Origin: Palsa-1150 sp036490515
Lineage (GTDB): Bacteria > Myxococcota_A > Polyangia > Polyangiales > Polyangiaceae
DNA: 64,000 nt
Assembly: GCA_036490515.1 (NCBI GenBank)
Contig: DASXDU010000004.1
Location: 1-64,000 of the forward strand
Reading direction: 5' to 3'
Part shown: one piece after another, positions 42,234 to 50,797 of the stretch
How positions within the stretch are numbered: the stretch's first letter is position 1
Layout of the letters: every line of letters begins with the position of its first letter
Position numbers and translations under genes: made by a program
The notes under the pieces: generated by a model
Seen by the model: the letters and a program-made list of their open reading frames with translations, nothing else
Database searches by the model: none
What the model was told of the DNA's origin: nothing

Positions 42234-42974
42234 CTACGCACGATACCGCCGGACGGCGAAGGCGAGCAGCGCCGCAGCGGGAAGCACGGCGGCGAGCGCG
42301 GGGAGGCGCTCGGCGGCCGACGCCTGGAAGGCGAGAACGCTCGCGGCGATGGCGGCGGCCGAGGCCGCGACGACGGGCCACGCGCGGGCACGATCGAGGA
42401 GGGTGCGGCCGAGAAGGAGCGGGAGCGCCAGGCCTGCGAGGGCGGTGACAACCGCTGCGGAGGCGCGTCCGAAGCGCGGGATGCCGCTCGGCGCGCGGTC
42501 GACCGCGACCGCGACGGTCACCGCGGCGCCGTCTGCCCCGACGCGGATGCCGTGCGCGGCGTCGACGAAGGCGCCGTCCACCCAGGCCCAGCGGCTCGCG
42601 TGGGTCGCGGTCGGGAAGAAGCCCGCGACGTCGACCGCGTGGAGGCCGGCGATGGCCGCCGCGGCGAGCACCGCCACGGCCGCCGCGCCGCAGACGGCCG
42701 CGGCCGCGATTTGCGCGGTCGACCGGCCGAGTGCCTCGAGCGCGACGACCTCGCCTCGAGCCCGGACCGGCGCGAGCGCGGCCCATGCGCCGACCGCGGC
42801 GCAGAGAGGAGCCAGCGGGAGCGTGCGCCCCGCCCGCTCGCCCCAGGCCACGCCCCCCTCGTCGGTCGCGGTGGTGACGAGCCACGCGAGCGCGAGCGCG
42901 ACCACGGCCGCAGCCGCCGCGCGCGCGAAGAGCCGCGTGTCCCAGGGCGTCGCGAAACCGCGGGTCATTTCCAT
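42234..42974 (-). CDS. Polytopic membrane protein of unknown function
   Basis: A 246-residue protein with about six hydrophobic segments (near 19-35, 52-68, 84-110, 151-167, 175-192 and 200-240) and one larger extracytoplasmic loop (about 112-150, HAVDVAGFFPTATHASRWAW). The fragment ARGEVVALEALGRSTAQIA near 70-88 resembles the membrane-domain loop of LptF/LptG-type or ABC permease proteins, so a truncated relative of those is possible. First gene of a two-gene operon with the peptidase. Confidence 0.45.
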   Translation of the reverse strand: MEMTRGFATPWDTRLFARAAAAAVVALALAWLVTTATDEGGVAWGERAGRTLPLAPLCAAVGAWAALAPVRARGEVVALEALGRSTAQIAAAAVCGAAAVAVLAAAAIAGLHAVDVAGFFPTATHASRWAWVDGAFVDAAHGIRVGADGAAVTVAVAVDRAPSGIPRFGRASAAVVTALAGLALPLLLGRTLLDRARAWPVVAASAAAIAASVLAFQASAAERLPALAAVLPAAALLAFAVRRYRA

Positions 42975-43071
42975 GCCACGTTACCGGTTCCCCCTGGCGG
43001 GCGCCCGCCTGGCGGGCAAGTCCGCGGGGGGGGCACGACCCGCACCGGGAAGACGCGGCGGCCGGGCGTGT

Positions 43072-43077
43072 TATCAT
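43072..43077 (+). promoter_or_regulatory. Candidate -10 element of a small transcription unit
   Basis: TATCAT is a near-consensus -10 in an otherwise very GC-rich stretch; no clear -35 is seen. With the strong terminator at 43488 it would define a transcript of about 450 nt carrying the short frame at 43260. Confidence 0.35.
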
Positions 43078-43259
43078 GGGAGTCAGGCGTCCCGTGCGGG
43101 CCCCCGGGCCCCGAATGGTTCGGCGGCGGATCACCGTCGCGTACGGCGACACGAACCCGAGTGCCTCGGCACCCCGAAAGAAACGCTCGCTACCGGCCGC
43201 GCTTGTTCCTCATGCGCGAGCCACCGAGTGCCGGCCACGCGCCGGAGGAGGAATCCGTC

Positions 43260-43304
43260 ATGCAAAGTACCTATGGCTCCAGTCCGAAGGGGCAGACGTC
43301 GTAG
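43260..43304 (+). CDS. Very short reading frame with strong ribosome site (14 codons)
   Basis: ATG to TAG encoding MQSTYGSSPKGQTS, preceded at 9-nt spacing by GGAGGAGG (43244-43251), one of the strongest ribosome sites in the window. A second frame inside it (43273-43320) would encode MAPVRRGRRRRSSGG but lacks its own site. It sits in the gene-free stretch 42975-43567 between a candidate -10 and an intrinsic terminator, with a hairpin just after it. It could be a leader peptide, a small functional peptide, or the translated part of a regulatory RNA. No relative is recognised. Confidence 0.35.
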   Translation: MQSTYGSSPKGQTS

Positions 43305-43326
43305 AAGCTCGGGCGGATAGAGCACG

Positions 43327-43348
43327 AGGGCCGTACTTCACCGGCCCT
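43327..43348 (+). other. Hairpin after the 14-codon frame
   Basis: AGGGCCG and CGGCCCT separated by 8 nt, starting 22 nt after the TAG of the short frame. No U-tract follows, so more likely an RNA structure within the transcript than its end. Confidence 0.45.
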
Positions 43349-43487
43349 ACCGCGCGCCGCAAGGCACATGCGCACGTGCTCTCCGTCCGCGTGACGTGCC
43401 CTTTCGCTGGGCCTGTCAGGCTCGTGCCGTCGCGGAGCCGCGCGGGGTCATCCCGCGGGTGAAGCGCCGGCCGCGGGCCAGGGACGG

Positions 43488-43531
43488 ACGGCCCGGGTGG
43501 ACCTCAATGCCACCCGGGCCGTTGTTTATTT
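43488..43531 (+). terminator. Strong intrinsic terminator
   Basis: Perfect 13-bp stem, ACGGCCCGGGTGG and CCACCCGGGCCGT, 9-nt loop (43501-43509), followed by TGTTTATTT. It ends whatever is transcribed from upstream, 37 bp before tRNA-Gly. No annotated long gene on the plus strand precedes it, which implies a short transcript in 43077-43500. Confidence 0.85.
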
Positions 43532-43566
43532 CGGAGGCGAGCCGTGCTACGTCCGTGCCTCCTTTC

Positions 43567-43640
<74 letters not shown>

Positions 43641-43798
43641 CCGCATAGCGCCGGCCCTCCGTCCTTGGGCGTTGCGGTAGAGCAGCCTCCGCTGCTACGA
43701 AAAGAGACCGCTCCATCGAGCACGCGGAGGGTCCTCATGAAGGCTTCACGTCTTTTCGTCGCTGCCGGGCACTACTTCTGGCATCCGGGCGTCTGGCG

Positions 43799-44470
43799 GT
43801 GAGCTTCCGGCGGGTCGCGGCGGTGGTGGCCATCACGGCGGCATCGCCGCTGGCGGCTGCGGCGTGCGGCGGCTCGACGCCTCCGCCATCGTCGGGTTCG
43901 CATGCAGGGCCTCCGGCGGCCCCGGCCTCGTTCACCTCGCCGCCGACCTCGGCGGAGCTGCCCTCCCAGGCGAGCCTGCCGGCGGCGGCCACACCGGGGA
44001 TGGCCGGCGCGCCGACCCAGGCCGTGACCTCGACCGCGACCGCGGGATCGCCGCGGTCCCCTTCTGCGGACGCTCCTCGCACCGCCGATCCGGCCGAGGA
44101 CGCGGCGCTGCGCCTCGGCGCAGCGTGGTCGGCGTGCGACCGCGCCGCCGGGCTGGCGCTCTCGCTCACCTACGAAGAGGTGAGCGCCCTCACGAACAAG
44201 AAGGTTGACCGCAAGGACTGGGACAGCGAGCAGCGCGACGCGTTCGATCAACGCTGCCGCGAGCTCACCGAGGCGCACGCGCGCGTCCTCGCTGCGAAGG
44301 TGATGCGGACCGAGCACCACGATCCGCAGTCCGACTCGGACCTGAAGGCGGACGTGGACATTGCGTTCGTGCAGTACGTCTTCGAGCAGAACGGCCAGGC
44401 GAGCATGCGCGGGAGCCTGGTGACGTTCGTGAAGACCCCTTCCGGGTTCAAGTTCATCGCGAAGCACTGA
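43799..44470 (+). CDS. Hypothetical lipoprotein with Pro/Ala/Ser linker
   Basis: A 223-residue lipoprotein: signal RVAAVVAITAASPLAAAAC with lipobox Cys 23, a long Pro/Ala/Ser/Thr-rich linker (about 25-100), then a folded helical-plus-beta domain (105-223) with CDRAAGLALSLTYEEVSALT and a C-terminal FVQYVFEQNGQASMRGSLVT. The soluble domain has two cysteines. Starts at GTG. No family recognised; periplasmic or surface location is predicted. Confidence 0.55.
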   Translation: MSFRRVAAVVAITAASPLAAAACGGSTPPPSSGSHAGPPAAPASFTSPPTSAELPSQASLPAAATPGMAGAPTQAVTSTATAGSPRSPSADAPRTADPAEDAALRLGAAWSACDRAAGLALSLTYEEVSALTNKKVDRKDWDSEQRDAFDQRCRELTEAHARVLAAKVMRTEHHDPQSDSDLKADVDIAFVQYVFEQNGQASMRGSLVTFVKTPSGFKFIAKH

Positions 44471-44529
44471 AGCCGACTGGCGCGCGGGCGTTCAACCGCC
44501 CGGCCGGCGCTGCTAGTTCTCGGTGGCTC

Positions 44530-45828
44530 ATGAACCCGGCCCGGTGGCTCCCCTCCCCCGCCTCGCGTGCTCGGCGAGCCGTGCTCGCTCTGCTCGCGCC
44601 CTTGCTCGCGTTCTGCGAGCCCGCCGCCGTGCCCTCGGCGCCGTCGGCGGCACATCCCGGCCCGCCCACTCCTGCGGTCTTCCTCGACCCCGCGCTCTCG
44701 GGCTGGAAGCCCGAGAACCGCGCCCGCATCGACGCCCTGCTGGCGGCGCTCGGCTCGTCGAGCGCCGGGTACGACCCGGTGCACCGGCCCGTCGCGACCT
44801 TCGACTGGGACAACACGATGATGCGCAACGACATCGGCGACGCGACGATGGCGTGGATCCTCGCGCACGACGGGATTCTCCAGCCTCCGGGGCGCGACTG
44901 GAGCCTCACGAGCCCCGTCCTCACGCAGGCCGCGCGCGACGCGCTCCACGGGGCGTGCGACGCGGCGGGCGAGCCGGGGCGTCCGCTCGCGACGCGCGAG
45001 AAGCCCCCGTGCGCCGATGCGATCTACGCCGTCTACGCCGACGACCGGACGGCCGCCGGCGGGTCCGCCTGGACGCGGCGGCTCACGCTCACCGACGACG
45101 CGGCGGACACGTGGCTCGCGCGTCTGCTCGCGGGACACACGCCCGCCGAGGTCGCGGCCTTCGCGCGGCAGGCGTACGACGAGGGCTGCCGCGCCGCGGT
45201 CGGAGCGACGCAGGCGGTGGGGACGCGCGCCGGGGTGACCGCGTACCTCCGCATCTACCCCGAGATGAAGGACCTGGTGCACGCGCTCCAGGCGGACGGG
45301 TTCGACGTGTGGGTCGTGTCAGCGTCTCCGCAGCACGTCGTCGAGGTGGTCTCCGCCGAGGTGGGGATCGCCGCGGACCGCACGATCGGGATCCGCACGA
45401 GGCTCGAGGCGGACGGCCGCCTCGGTGTGCACCTCGAGTCGTGCGGCAATGGCCCGCCCGAGTCGGTCATCACGTACGACGAGGGCAAGCGGTGCTTCAT
45501 CAACCGCGTCGTCTTCGGGCAGCCGCCCGCCGCGCAGCTCCGGAAGGCGGACGCCGCGCACCGGCAGGTCTTCGCCGCGGGCGATTCGGACACGGACGTC
45601 GCCTTCGTTCAGGACGCGACCGCTCTCAAGCTCGTCATCGACCGTCACAAGCCCGCGCTCATGTGCAATGCATGGTCGAACGCCGGCGGGAAGTGGCTCG
45701 TGCAGCCGATGTTCTTCGACCCGCTCCCACCGCCTTCGGCGCCGTACCCGTGCTCGACCACCGCGGACCCCGATGGGAACCCGATCGTCGACGAGGAAGG
45801 CCGGTCGATGCGGGATCAGCGGCGCTGA
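44530..45828 (+). CDS. Exported HAD-superfamily phosphatase
   Basis: A 432-residue haloacid-dehalogenase-fold hydrolase with an N-terminal export signal (AVLALLAPLLAFC, possible lipobox Cys 29). HAD motif I is TFDWDNTMM (nucleophile D91, general acid D93), motif II VVSASP, motif III region with K in RKADAAHRQ, and motif IV AGDSDTDVAF. A large cap domain lies between motifs I and II (about 100-250). The SerB-like layout suggests a phosphomonoesterase working outside the cytoplasm on small phosphorylated compounds. A TAGTTC hexamer ends 10 nt before the ATG. Confidence 0.75.
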   Translation: MNPARWLPSPASRARRAVLALLAPLLAFCEPAAVPSAPSAAHPGPPTPAVFLDPALSGWKPENRARIDALLAALGSSSAGYDPVHRPVATFDWDNTMMRNDIGDATMAWILAHDGILQPPGRDWSLTSPVLTQAARDALHGACDAAGEPGRPLATREKPPCADAIYAVYADDRTAAGGSAWTRRLTLTDDAADTWLARLLAGHTPAEVAAFARQAYDEGCRAAVGATQAVGTRAGVTAYLRIYPEMKDLVHALQADGFDVWVVSASPQHVVEVVSAEVGIAADRTIGIRTRLEADGRLGVHLESCGNGPPESVITYDEGKRCFINRVVFGQPPAAQLRKADAAHRQVFAAGDSDTDVAFVQDATALKLVIDRHKPALMCNAWSNAGGKWLVQPMFFDPLPPPSAPYPCSTTADPDGNPIVDEEGRSMRDQRR

Positions 45829-45894
45829 GGGGGACGGCCGACGAGAGCGCCCTTCGGCGGAATCGGGGGGGCGCGTGCTAGGACGGCGATCAGG

Positions 45895-46974
45895 TTGACC
45901 GACGGCGATCTTCATCTGACGGCTGCGCTCGAGGCGGCGCTCGTGCGCGAGCTGCGGGCGACGTGGTGGCAGCTCAACGACGCGTTCTTCAAGGGCGGGC
46001 TTCGCGCGCCCACGATCGAGCTCGTGCCCGCGCGGCAGACGCTCGGGCGCTGGATCCCCGAGACGCGCACGGTCGAGATTTCGCGGCCCCTCGTCCTCCG
46101 GCAGCCGTGGGCAGCCGTCGTCGAGGTGCTCAAGCACGAGATGGCTCACCAGTACGTTCACGAGACGCTCGGCGAGCGATCGCAGACGCCGCACGGCAAG
46201 GCGTTCCACGAGGCCTGTGCGAGGCTCGGCGTCGACGCGCGGGCCGCCGGGATGCCTGACGTCCCTCCGCCCGCCGGCGAAGAGAAGATCGTCGAGCGCA
46301 TCGCCCGGCTCCTCGCGCTCGCCGAGAGCCCCAACCTGCACGAGGCCGAGGCGGCGATGGCCGCCGCGCAGCGCCTGATGCTGAGGTACAACCTCGACGC
46401 CGCGCGCGCCGCCGCGCCCCGCGACTTCGCCAGCGCCCACCTCGGCGTCCCGTCCGGCCGCGTGGGGGAGCACGAGCGGCTCGTCGCGATGATCCTCGGC
46501 AAGCACTTCTTCGTAGAGGCGATCTGGGTCCCGGTGTACCGCGCGCTCGAAGGCAAGCGCGGGAGCGTCCTCGAGATCTGCGGAACGCGCTCGAACCTCG
46601 CCATCGCCGAGTACGCGCACGGCTTCCTGCACGCCACCGCCGAACGCCTCTGGCGCGAGCACCGCAACGAACGCGGCATACACACGAACCGCGATCGGCG
46701 GGCGTACCTCGCGGGCGTGATGGTCGGCTTCGCCGACAAGCTCGCGCAGCAGGACAAGCGCAGCAGGAGCGAGGGCCTCGTCTGGGTGAAGGACGGGGAC
46801 CTCGAGCGCTATTTCCGGCGGCGTCACCCCTACGTGCGCCACGTCCGGCACGCGGGGCAGCGCAGGACCGACGCGTGGACCGACGGCCGCGAGGCGGGGC
46901 GGAAGATCGTTCTCCACAAGCCGGTGCAGGCGGCGGCGACGTCGCGCGGGTCGCTCCTCCCGGGCAAGCGCTGA
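45895..46974 (+). CDS. SprT-like metalloprotease-domain protein with DUF2786
   Basis: A 359-residue protein. Residues 10-115 are SprT-like: zinc motif HEMAHQYVH (81-89), followed by a downstream HGKAFHEACARLG block. Residues 131-170 match DUF2786 (KIVERIARLLALAESPNLHE then AEAAMAAAQRLMLRYNLD). The C-terminal half (175-325) looks like a folded domain with LERYFRRRHPYVRHVR. SprT-like proteases such as SPRTN cut DNA-protein crosslinks; bacterial SprT roles are less clear. The TTG start at 45895 is inferred from a TAGGAC hexamer ending 10 nt before it; an ATG further in would remove the domain's start. Confidence 0.75.
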   Translation: MTDGDLHLTAALEAALVRELRATWWQLNDAFFKGGLRAPTIELVPARQTLGRWIPETRTVEISRPLVLRQPWAAVVEVLKHEMAHQYVHETLGERSQTPHGKAFHEACARLGVDARAAGMPDVPPPAGEEKIVERIARLLALAESPNLHEAEAAMAAAQRLMLRYNLDAARAAAPRDFASAHLGVPSGRVGEHERLVAMILGKHFFVEAIWVPVYRALEGKRGSVLEICGTRSNLAIAEYAHGFLHATAERLWREHRNERGIHTNRDRRAYLAGVMVGFADKLAQQDKRSRSEGLVWVKDGDLERYFRRRHPYVRHVRHAGQRRTDAWTDGREAGRKIVLHKPVQAAATSRGSLLPGKR

Positions 46975-47033
46975 GGCGCGTTTCTCTCGGGCGCGCGATC
47001 CTCGCCGGCGCGCCCCTGCCCGGTCTCACCGCG

Positions 47034-47486
47034 TCATTGGACGCAGCGCACGCTCCCCGGCTGCGTCGGGTCGTCCGCGCTCACCTGTCCGTCGTCGAAG
47101 CTCACGTAGAACGAGTACCCCTTCGCCTCGAGCAGGTAGACCGTCGACGTCCAGAACCAGCCGCCGCTGGGCGCGCTGCCGGGCGTCGGCCCGTAGAACG
47201 CGGCCCCGTCGATGGCGGGCGGCTTCGTCTCGGTGAGATCGCTGATGGTCCGGAGCTCCTGCACGCTGGGCATGCGCCATGGCGCCACGCACTGGTCCTG
47301 TGCGTCGACGAACGTCCAGGGGCCGCCCGGCTGCTCCGTCTGGTCCCAGACGAGTCCCGTCTCGAGGTCCTTCACCGTACCGTTCGCGATCGCGTAGCGG
47401 CCCGGCGGCGCATCGGCCCCGGCGACCGGATCGAGGGCGATCGATGCGAGCACCATGGCGAACGAGAGACCGAGCGATCGCTTCAC
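47034..47486 (-). CDS. DUF1566 (Lcl C-terminal) secreted protein
   Basis: A 150-residue exported protein: signal LGLSFAMVLASIALDPVAGA, then one DUF1566/Lcl_C domain with TGLVWDQTEQPGGPWTFVDA, CVAPWRMPSVQELRTISD and WFWTSTVYLLEAKGYSFYVS, ending with the family VRCV cysteine. This fold resembles the C-type-lectin-like sulfatase-modifying group; in Legionella Lcl binds glycans. It follows a longer paralogue by 16 bp in the same operon. Confidence 0.75.
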   Translation of the reverse strand: MKRSLGLSFAMVLASIALDPVAGADAPPGRYAIANGTVKDLETGLVWDQTEQPGGPWTFVDAQDQCVAPWRMPSVQELRTISDLTETKPPAIDGAAFYGPTPGSAPSGGWFWTSTVYLLEAKGYSFYVSFDDGQVSADDPTQPGSVRCVQ

Positions 47487-47502
47487 GGCGTTCCGTCCTT
47501 TC

Positions 47503-48231
47503 TCATCGCACGCACCGCACGGCCACGGCGGTCGACACTGCCTGCGGATACATCCCGCCGCTCGCGTCGAGCTGCCACGCGTTGCCCGCCTGCTGCGCGA
47601 AGGGTGTCGCCGACCATGCCGGGCCCGCCGGCCCCTTGAAGACGTCCGTGTCGATGGCGTTCGTGGTGCTTCCGTAGTCGACGATCGACATGAGCTCGTT
47701 GCTCGACGGGAGCCGCCAGTCCGAGAAACCGGCGCGGCGCGACGTCTTGCACGCGGCGGCGGCCTCGACCCACGTGAACAGTCCCTGTTCCACGTTTTCG
47801 GCCCACATGAGGTGCGTGTGCTCGTCGACGACGACCCCATCCCCGCAGAGGGTGACCAGCGAGTACTGCGAGTCGAGGGGGCCGGTCGCGGGGGTGGGCG
47901 CCCAGCACGCCCAGGTGTGATTCCCCGCCGGGCAGCCGGGCGCCGGCGGGTAGGTGACCGTGCTGCTCACGCAGCTCGCGCGAGCGTCCGGCTCCGGAGG
48001 CCGGTACCCCTCGCCGTAGCTCATTCCGTCGGCCCGGTCGCGGGGCGAATCCTGCGAGACGTCCTGCACCTGTACGTCGAAACCCGACGCATCCGGCTCC
48101 CAGTCCGGGTTCGCGTTGTCCTCCCCGTTGCAGCTCGCCTGCAGCGCGGACGCGGCAAGGCCCACGCCGAGGAGCGCGATGGGGACGCTCCGGAGAGGCG
48201 TGACGAGCTTCGAAAGGCGAGGTCCGCGCAT
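47503..48231 (-). CDS. DUF1566 (Lcl C-terminal) lipoprotein
   Basis: A 242-residue lipoprotein: signal SVPIALLGVGLAASALQASC with lipobox Cys near residue 34, Asp-rich linker, then a DUF1566 domain (about 125-242) with THLMWAENVEQGLFTWVEAA, GFSDWRLPSSNELMSIVD and the terminal VAVRCVR. It pairs with the shorter downstream paralogue. Both probably face the cell exterior. The divergent gene at 48356 shares a 124-bp upstream region. Confidence 0.75.
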   Translation of the reverse strand: MRGPRLSKLVTPLRSVPIALLGVGLAASALQASCNGEDNANPDWEPDASGFDVQVQDVSQDSPRDRADGMSYGEGYRPPEPDARASCVSSTVTYPPAPGCPAGNHTWACWAPTPATGPLDSQYSLVTLCGDGVVVDEHTHLMWAENVEQGLFTWVEAAAACKTSRRAGFSDWRLPSSNELMSIVDYGSTTNAIDTDVFKGPAGPAWSATPFAQQAGNAWQLDASGGMYPQAVSTAVAVRCVR

Positions 48232-48355
48232 GGTTCTTTCGGACGCGAGACGTCGATGATGCAGAACGCGGCCGCCTTGCGCAAGACGACGCACACGGAT
48301 CGTCCTAGGAGCGAGACGAGGCGTACGGTACCGTCGCTCGTCGGGAGGAACAGGG

Positions 48356-49900
48356 ATGCTCCGAACGGTCGCTGCGGCAGCTTGTACTCTGGGCCTCGTC
48401 GCAGGGATGGAAGGGTCGGCGTGGGCGCAGGATCGGGCCGCCGCGTGTGCGTCGGTGCACGAGCACGCGAGCGACACGGTTCTCGTCTTCGAGCCGCCCG
48501 GCACGTTCACCGTCTGCCGCGGCGGGTCCGTGCAGCCGGACGTCGTCACCGGGCGGCCGCTCTACCTGCAGGTGACCCCCTCGCCGGGGTCGTCGATGTT
48601 CGACTTCCGCGTCCACGGCCAGGCGAGCGCCTGGGCGCATACGGGGCTCGGCACGTGGGAGGACCAGACGAAGCGGGTGGCGAGCGACCTGCGCGACCTC
48701 GAGCACGCCGCCGTGCCCATCGGGGACATCCCCGTGCCGCTCGACGTTCCCTCGGGCTCCGGCTCGCCGCTGCGTCCGCTCGCGGCGGCGCGAACGCGGT
48801 ACGCGAGCGACGTCACGGCGCGCTTCCTCGACGCGCTCCACGCGGTGCGCGGCGAGGCCCGGGAGCTCCCGATCATCGCGAGCGTGGTGCGCAGGTGGTG
48901 CGGCGAGCTCGCGACGCAGACCCCGGCCCGCCCTGCCGTGGAGGCCGAGTTCCGTGCGCAATGCAACGCTCCGGAGCTGCAGGCGGGGAACGTCGATCGG
49001 CAGCTCGCCGCGTTCGAGGGCCAGGCGACGCTCTTCGACAGGGCGCGCGATCACGCCCGCGATGCACTCGTCGCGGCCGTAGCCCGCCCGGAGGACGCCG
49101 TCGCCGGCGGAGAGGCCGTCAAGTCGCTCGACGAGGCCCGACGGCTGGCGGCGGGCGTGATCGCCGCGGCGCACGACCTCCGCGAGGCGAGCTGGGGGCT
49201 GTCGCGCGCGGTGGCAGAGCTCCGCGTCACGGTACGCTCCATCGACGCCCTCCGTCCCTCGACCCCCACGTACCTGGCGACCTACGCGTCCGCGGGCAAC
49301 GCCGAGCTCGAGATCGACGCGACCCCCGTCGACATCGCATCGGCCGGGTCGGGAGCGCAGGCGAGCGTCGGAAAGACGACCGCGCGTTTCCCCGTCGTCG
49401 ACAGGCACTACGTGGACTTCGAGGCCGGCCTCGGCCTCACGGGCGGGACTCCGCAGATCCCGTACGTCGAGAACGTTCAGAGCGTCGCCACGATCCAGGG
49501 CAAACCGATGGACTCGCTCGTCGGTCTGGCGCTCCTCGAGCTCGAGCCGGGGCGTTTCCTCTGGCCCGACCGGCCGCTCGCGGGCCTCTTCCGCTTTCCG
49601 GTCATCGGGCTGCCGTTCACGCGCAACCCCACGCAGAACTTCTTCACGGGCGCAGGGCTCGGGTGGACGGGCGTCGGGTCGCTCGTCGCGGGGCCGTACC
49701 TCGCGTACCAGCTCACGCTGCGCGACGGGTACTCCTTCGAGCAGGCTCTCCCCGCGGGAACGACCGTTCAGGCGGCCACGCAGCAGCAGCTGCGCGTCGG
49801 GTACTTCGCGTCCGCGAGCGTCGACCTCGTGGGGCTCTTTCGCCTGTTCGTTCCCGCGCACGGCGCGTCGATCGACGCGGCGACGGGCAAAGAGAAGTAA
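48356..49900 (+). CDS. Secreted hypothetical protein, large
   Basis: A 514-residue protein with a clear signal peptide (AAAACTLGLVAGMEGSAWA, cut near residue 25). It appears mixed: a beta-rich N-terminal part (TFTVCRGGSVQPDVVTGRPL), a long helical middle (about 140-310, GQATLFDRARDHARDALVAA), and a C-terminal part resembling an outer-membrane or porin-like sequence (YVDFEAGLGLTGGTPQIPYV). A good GGAGGAACAGGG ribosome site marks the ATG. No family recognised. Confidence 0.6.
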   Translation: MLRTVAAAACTLGLVAGMEGSAWAQDRAAACASVHEHASDTVLVFEPPGTFTVCRGGSVQPDVVTGRPLYLQVTPSPGSSMFDFRVHGQASAWAHTGLGTWEDQTKRVASDLRDLEHAAVPIGDIPVPLDVPSGSGSPLRPLAAARTRYASDVTARFLDALHAVRGEARELPIIASVVRRWCGELATQTPARPAVEAEFRAQCNAPELQAGNVDRQLAAFEGQATLFDRARDHARDALVAAVARPEDAVAGGEAVKSLDEARRLAAGVIAAAHDLREASWGLSRAVAELRVTVRSIDALRPSTPTYLATYASAGNAELEIDATPVDIASAGSGAQASVGKTTARFPVVDRHYVDFEAGLGLTGGTPQIPYVENVQSVATIQGKPMDSLVGLALLELEPGRFLWPDRPLAGLFRFPVIGLPFTRNPTQNFFTGAGLGWTGVGSLVAGPYLAYQLTLRDGYSFEQALPAGTTVQAATQQQLRVGYFASASVDLVGLFRLFVPAHGASIDAATGKEK

Positions 49901-49919
49901 TAGCCCGGGCGGCCCCCAG

Positions 49920-50783
49920 CTACGGCACCTCCCCGAGCGCCTTCAGGCGCTCGCACGATGCGGCGGCTCCCGCGCCGCACGCGCGGCGATGCAGCTCGAT
50001 CGACCTCGCCCGGTCGGCGGCGACGCCCGTACCGGTCTCGTACGCCGCGGCCAGGTTGGCGCAGCCGTGCGGGTCTCCCCCGTCGCATGATCGCTGGTAG
50101 AGGGCCACGGCGCGCCCCGGGTCCTTCGGCAGACCGTTGCCCGTCTCGTAGACGAAGCCGAGGTTGCCGCAGCCGTGGAGGTCGCCGCCATCGCACGCGT
50201 GCTCGTAGAGTTTCACCGCCCGCGCCTGGTCCTTCGTGACGCCGGCTCCGTTCTCGTAGTCGAAGCCGAGGTTACCGCAGGCGTGCGCGTCGCCTGCGTC
50301 GCAGCCCTTCGCGTAGAGCGCCACCGCGCGCGCCTGGTCGCGCTGCGCGCCGTTGCCCATCTCGTAGACGAAGCCCAGGTTGCCGCAGCCGTGCGCGTCT
50401 CCCCCGTCGCACGCGCGCCGGTAGAGGGCCACGGCGCGGGCCTGATCGTGGGCCGCACCGACCCCACTCTCGTACGAGAACCCCAGGTTGCCGCACGCAT
50501 GCATGTCTCCACCGTCGCAGGCGCGCTCGTAGAGCGCCCGCGCACGGAGTGGATCCCGCGAAACGCCGGTGCCCGTGTCGTAGAGAAACGCGAGCGCGGT
50601 GCAGCTCGACCATCGCTTTGCATCGCAGTCGGCCTGGCATGCGGCGACATCGCTCGGGGCGCACGGCCGCGAGACGACGGCCGGGCGAGGCGCAGCGGGG
50701 GCTGCGACCGGGGGCGGCGCGGCGCAGCCCGCGAAGACCACGGCGAGCGCGATGGGAACGGAGAAGCTCCTCGAGCGACGCAC
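49920..50783 (-). CDS. Sel1-like repeat lipoprotein
   Basis: A 287-residue lipoprotein: signal FSVPIALAVVFAGC with lipobox Cys near residue 20, then six to seven tandem 36-residue Sel1 (TPR-like) repeats of the form ALYERACDGGDMHACGNLGF then YESGVG. Each repeat has a conserved Cys pair, as in Helicobacter cysteine-rich HcpA proteins. Sel1 proteins are adaptors for protein-protein contacts. The GTG at 50783 is chosen for an AGAGGGGA ribosome site. Confidence 0.85.
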   Translation of the reverse strand: MRRSRSFSVPIALAVVFAGCAAPPPVAAPAAPRPAVVSRPCAPSDVAACQADCDAKRWSSCTALAFLYDTGTGVSRDPLRARALYERACDGGDMHACGNLGFSYESGVGAAHDQARAVALYRRACDGGDAHGCGNLGFVYEMGNGAQRDQARAVALYAKGCDAGDAHACGNLGFDYENGAGVTKDQARAVKLYEHACDGGDLHGCGNLGFVYETGNGLPKDPGRAVALYQRSCDGGDPHGCANLAAAYETGTGVAADRARSIELHRRACGAGAAASCERLKALGEVP

Positions 50784-50797
50784 GACGCCGTCCCCTC

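Noticed and set aside
43076..43462. 128-codon plus-strand frame in the gene-free region
   Set aside because: No ribosome site or recognisable domain, and it overlaps the better supported short frame and hairpin.
43260..43531. tmRNA
   Set aside because: It has a short frame and terminator, but no alanine-tRNA-like ends and no tag ending in Ala-Ala.
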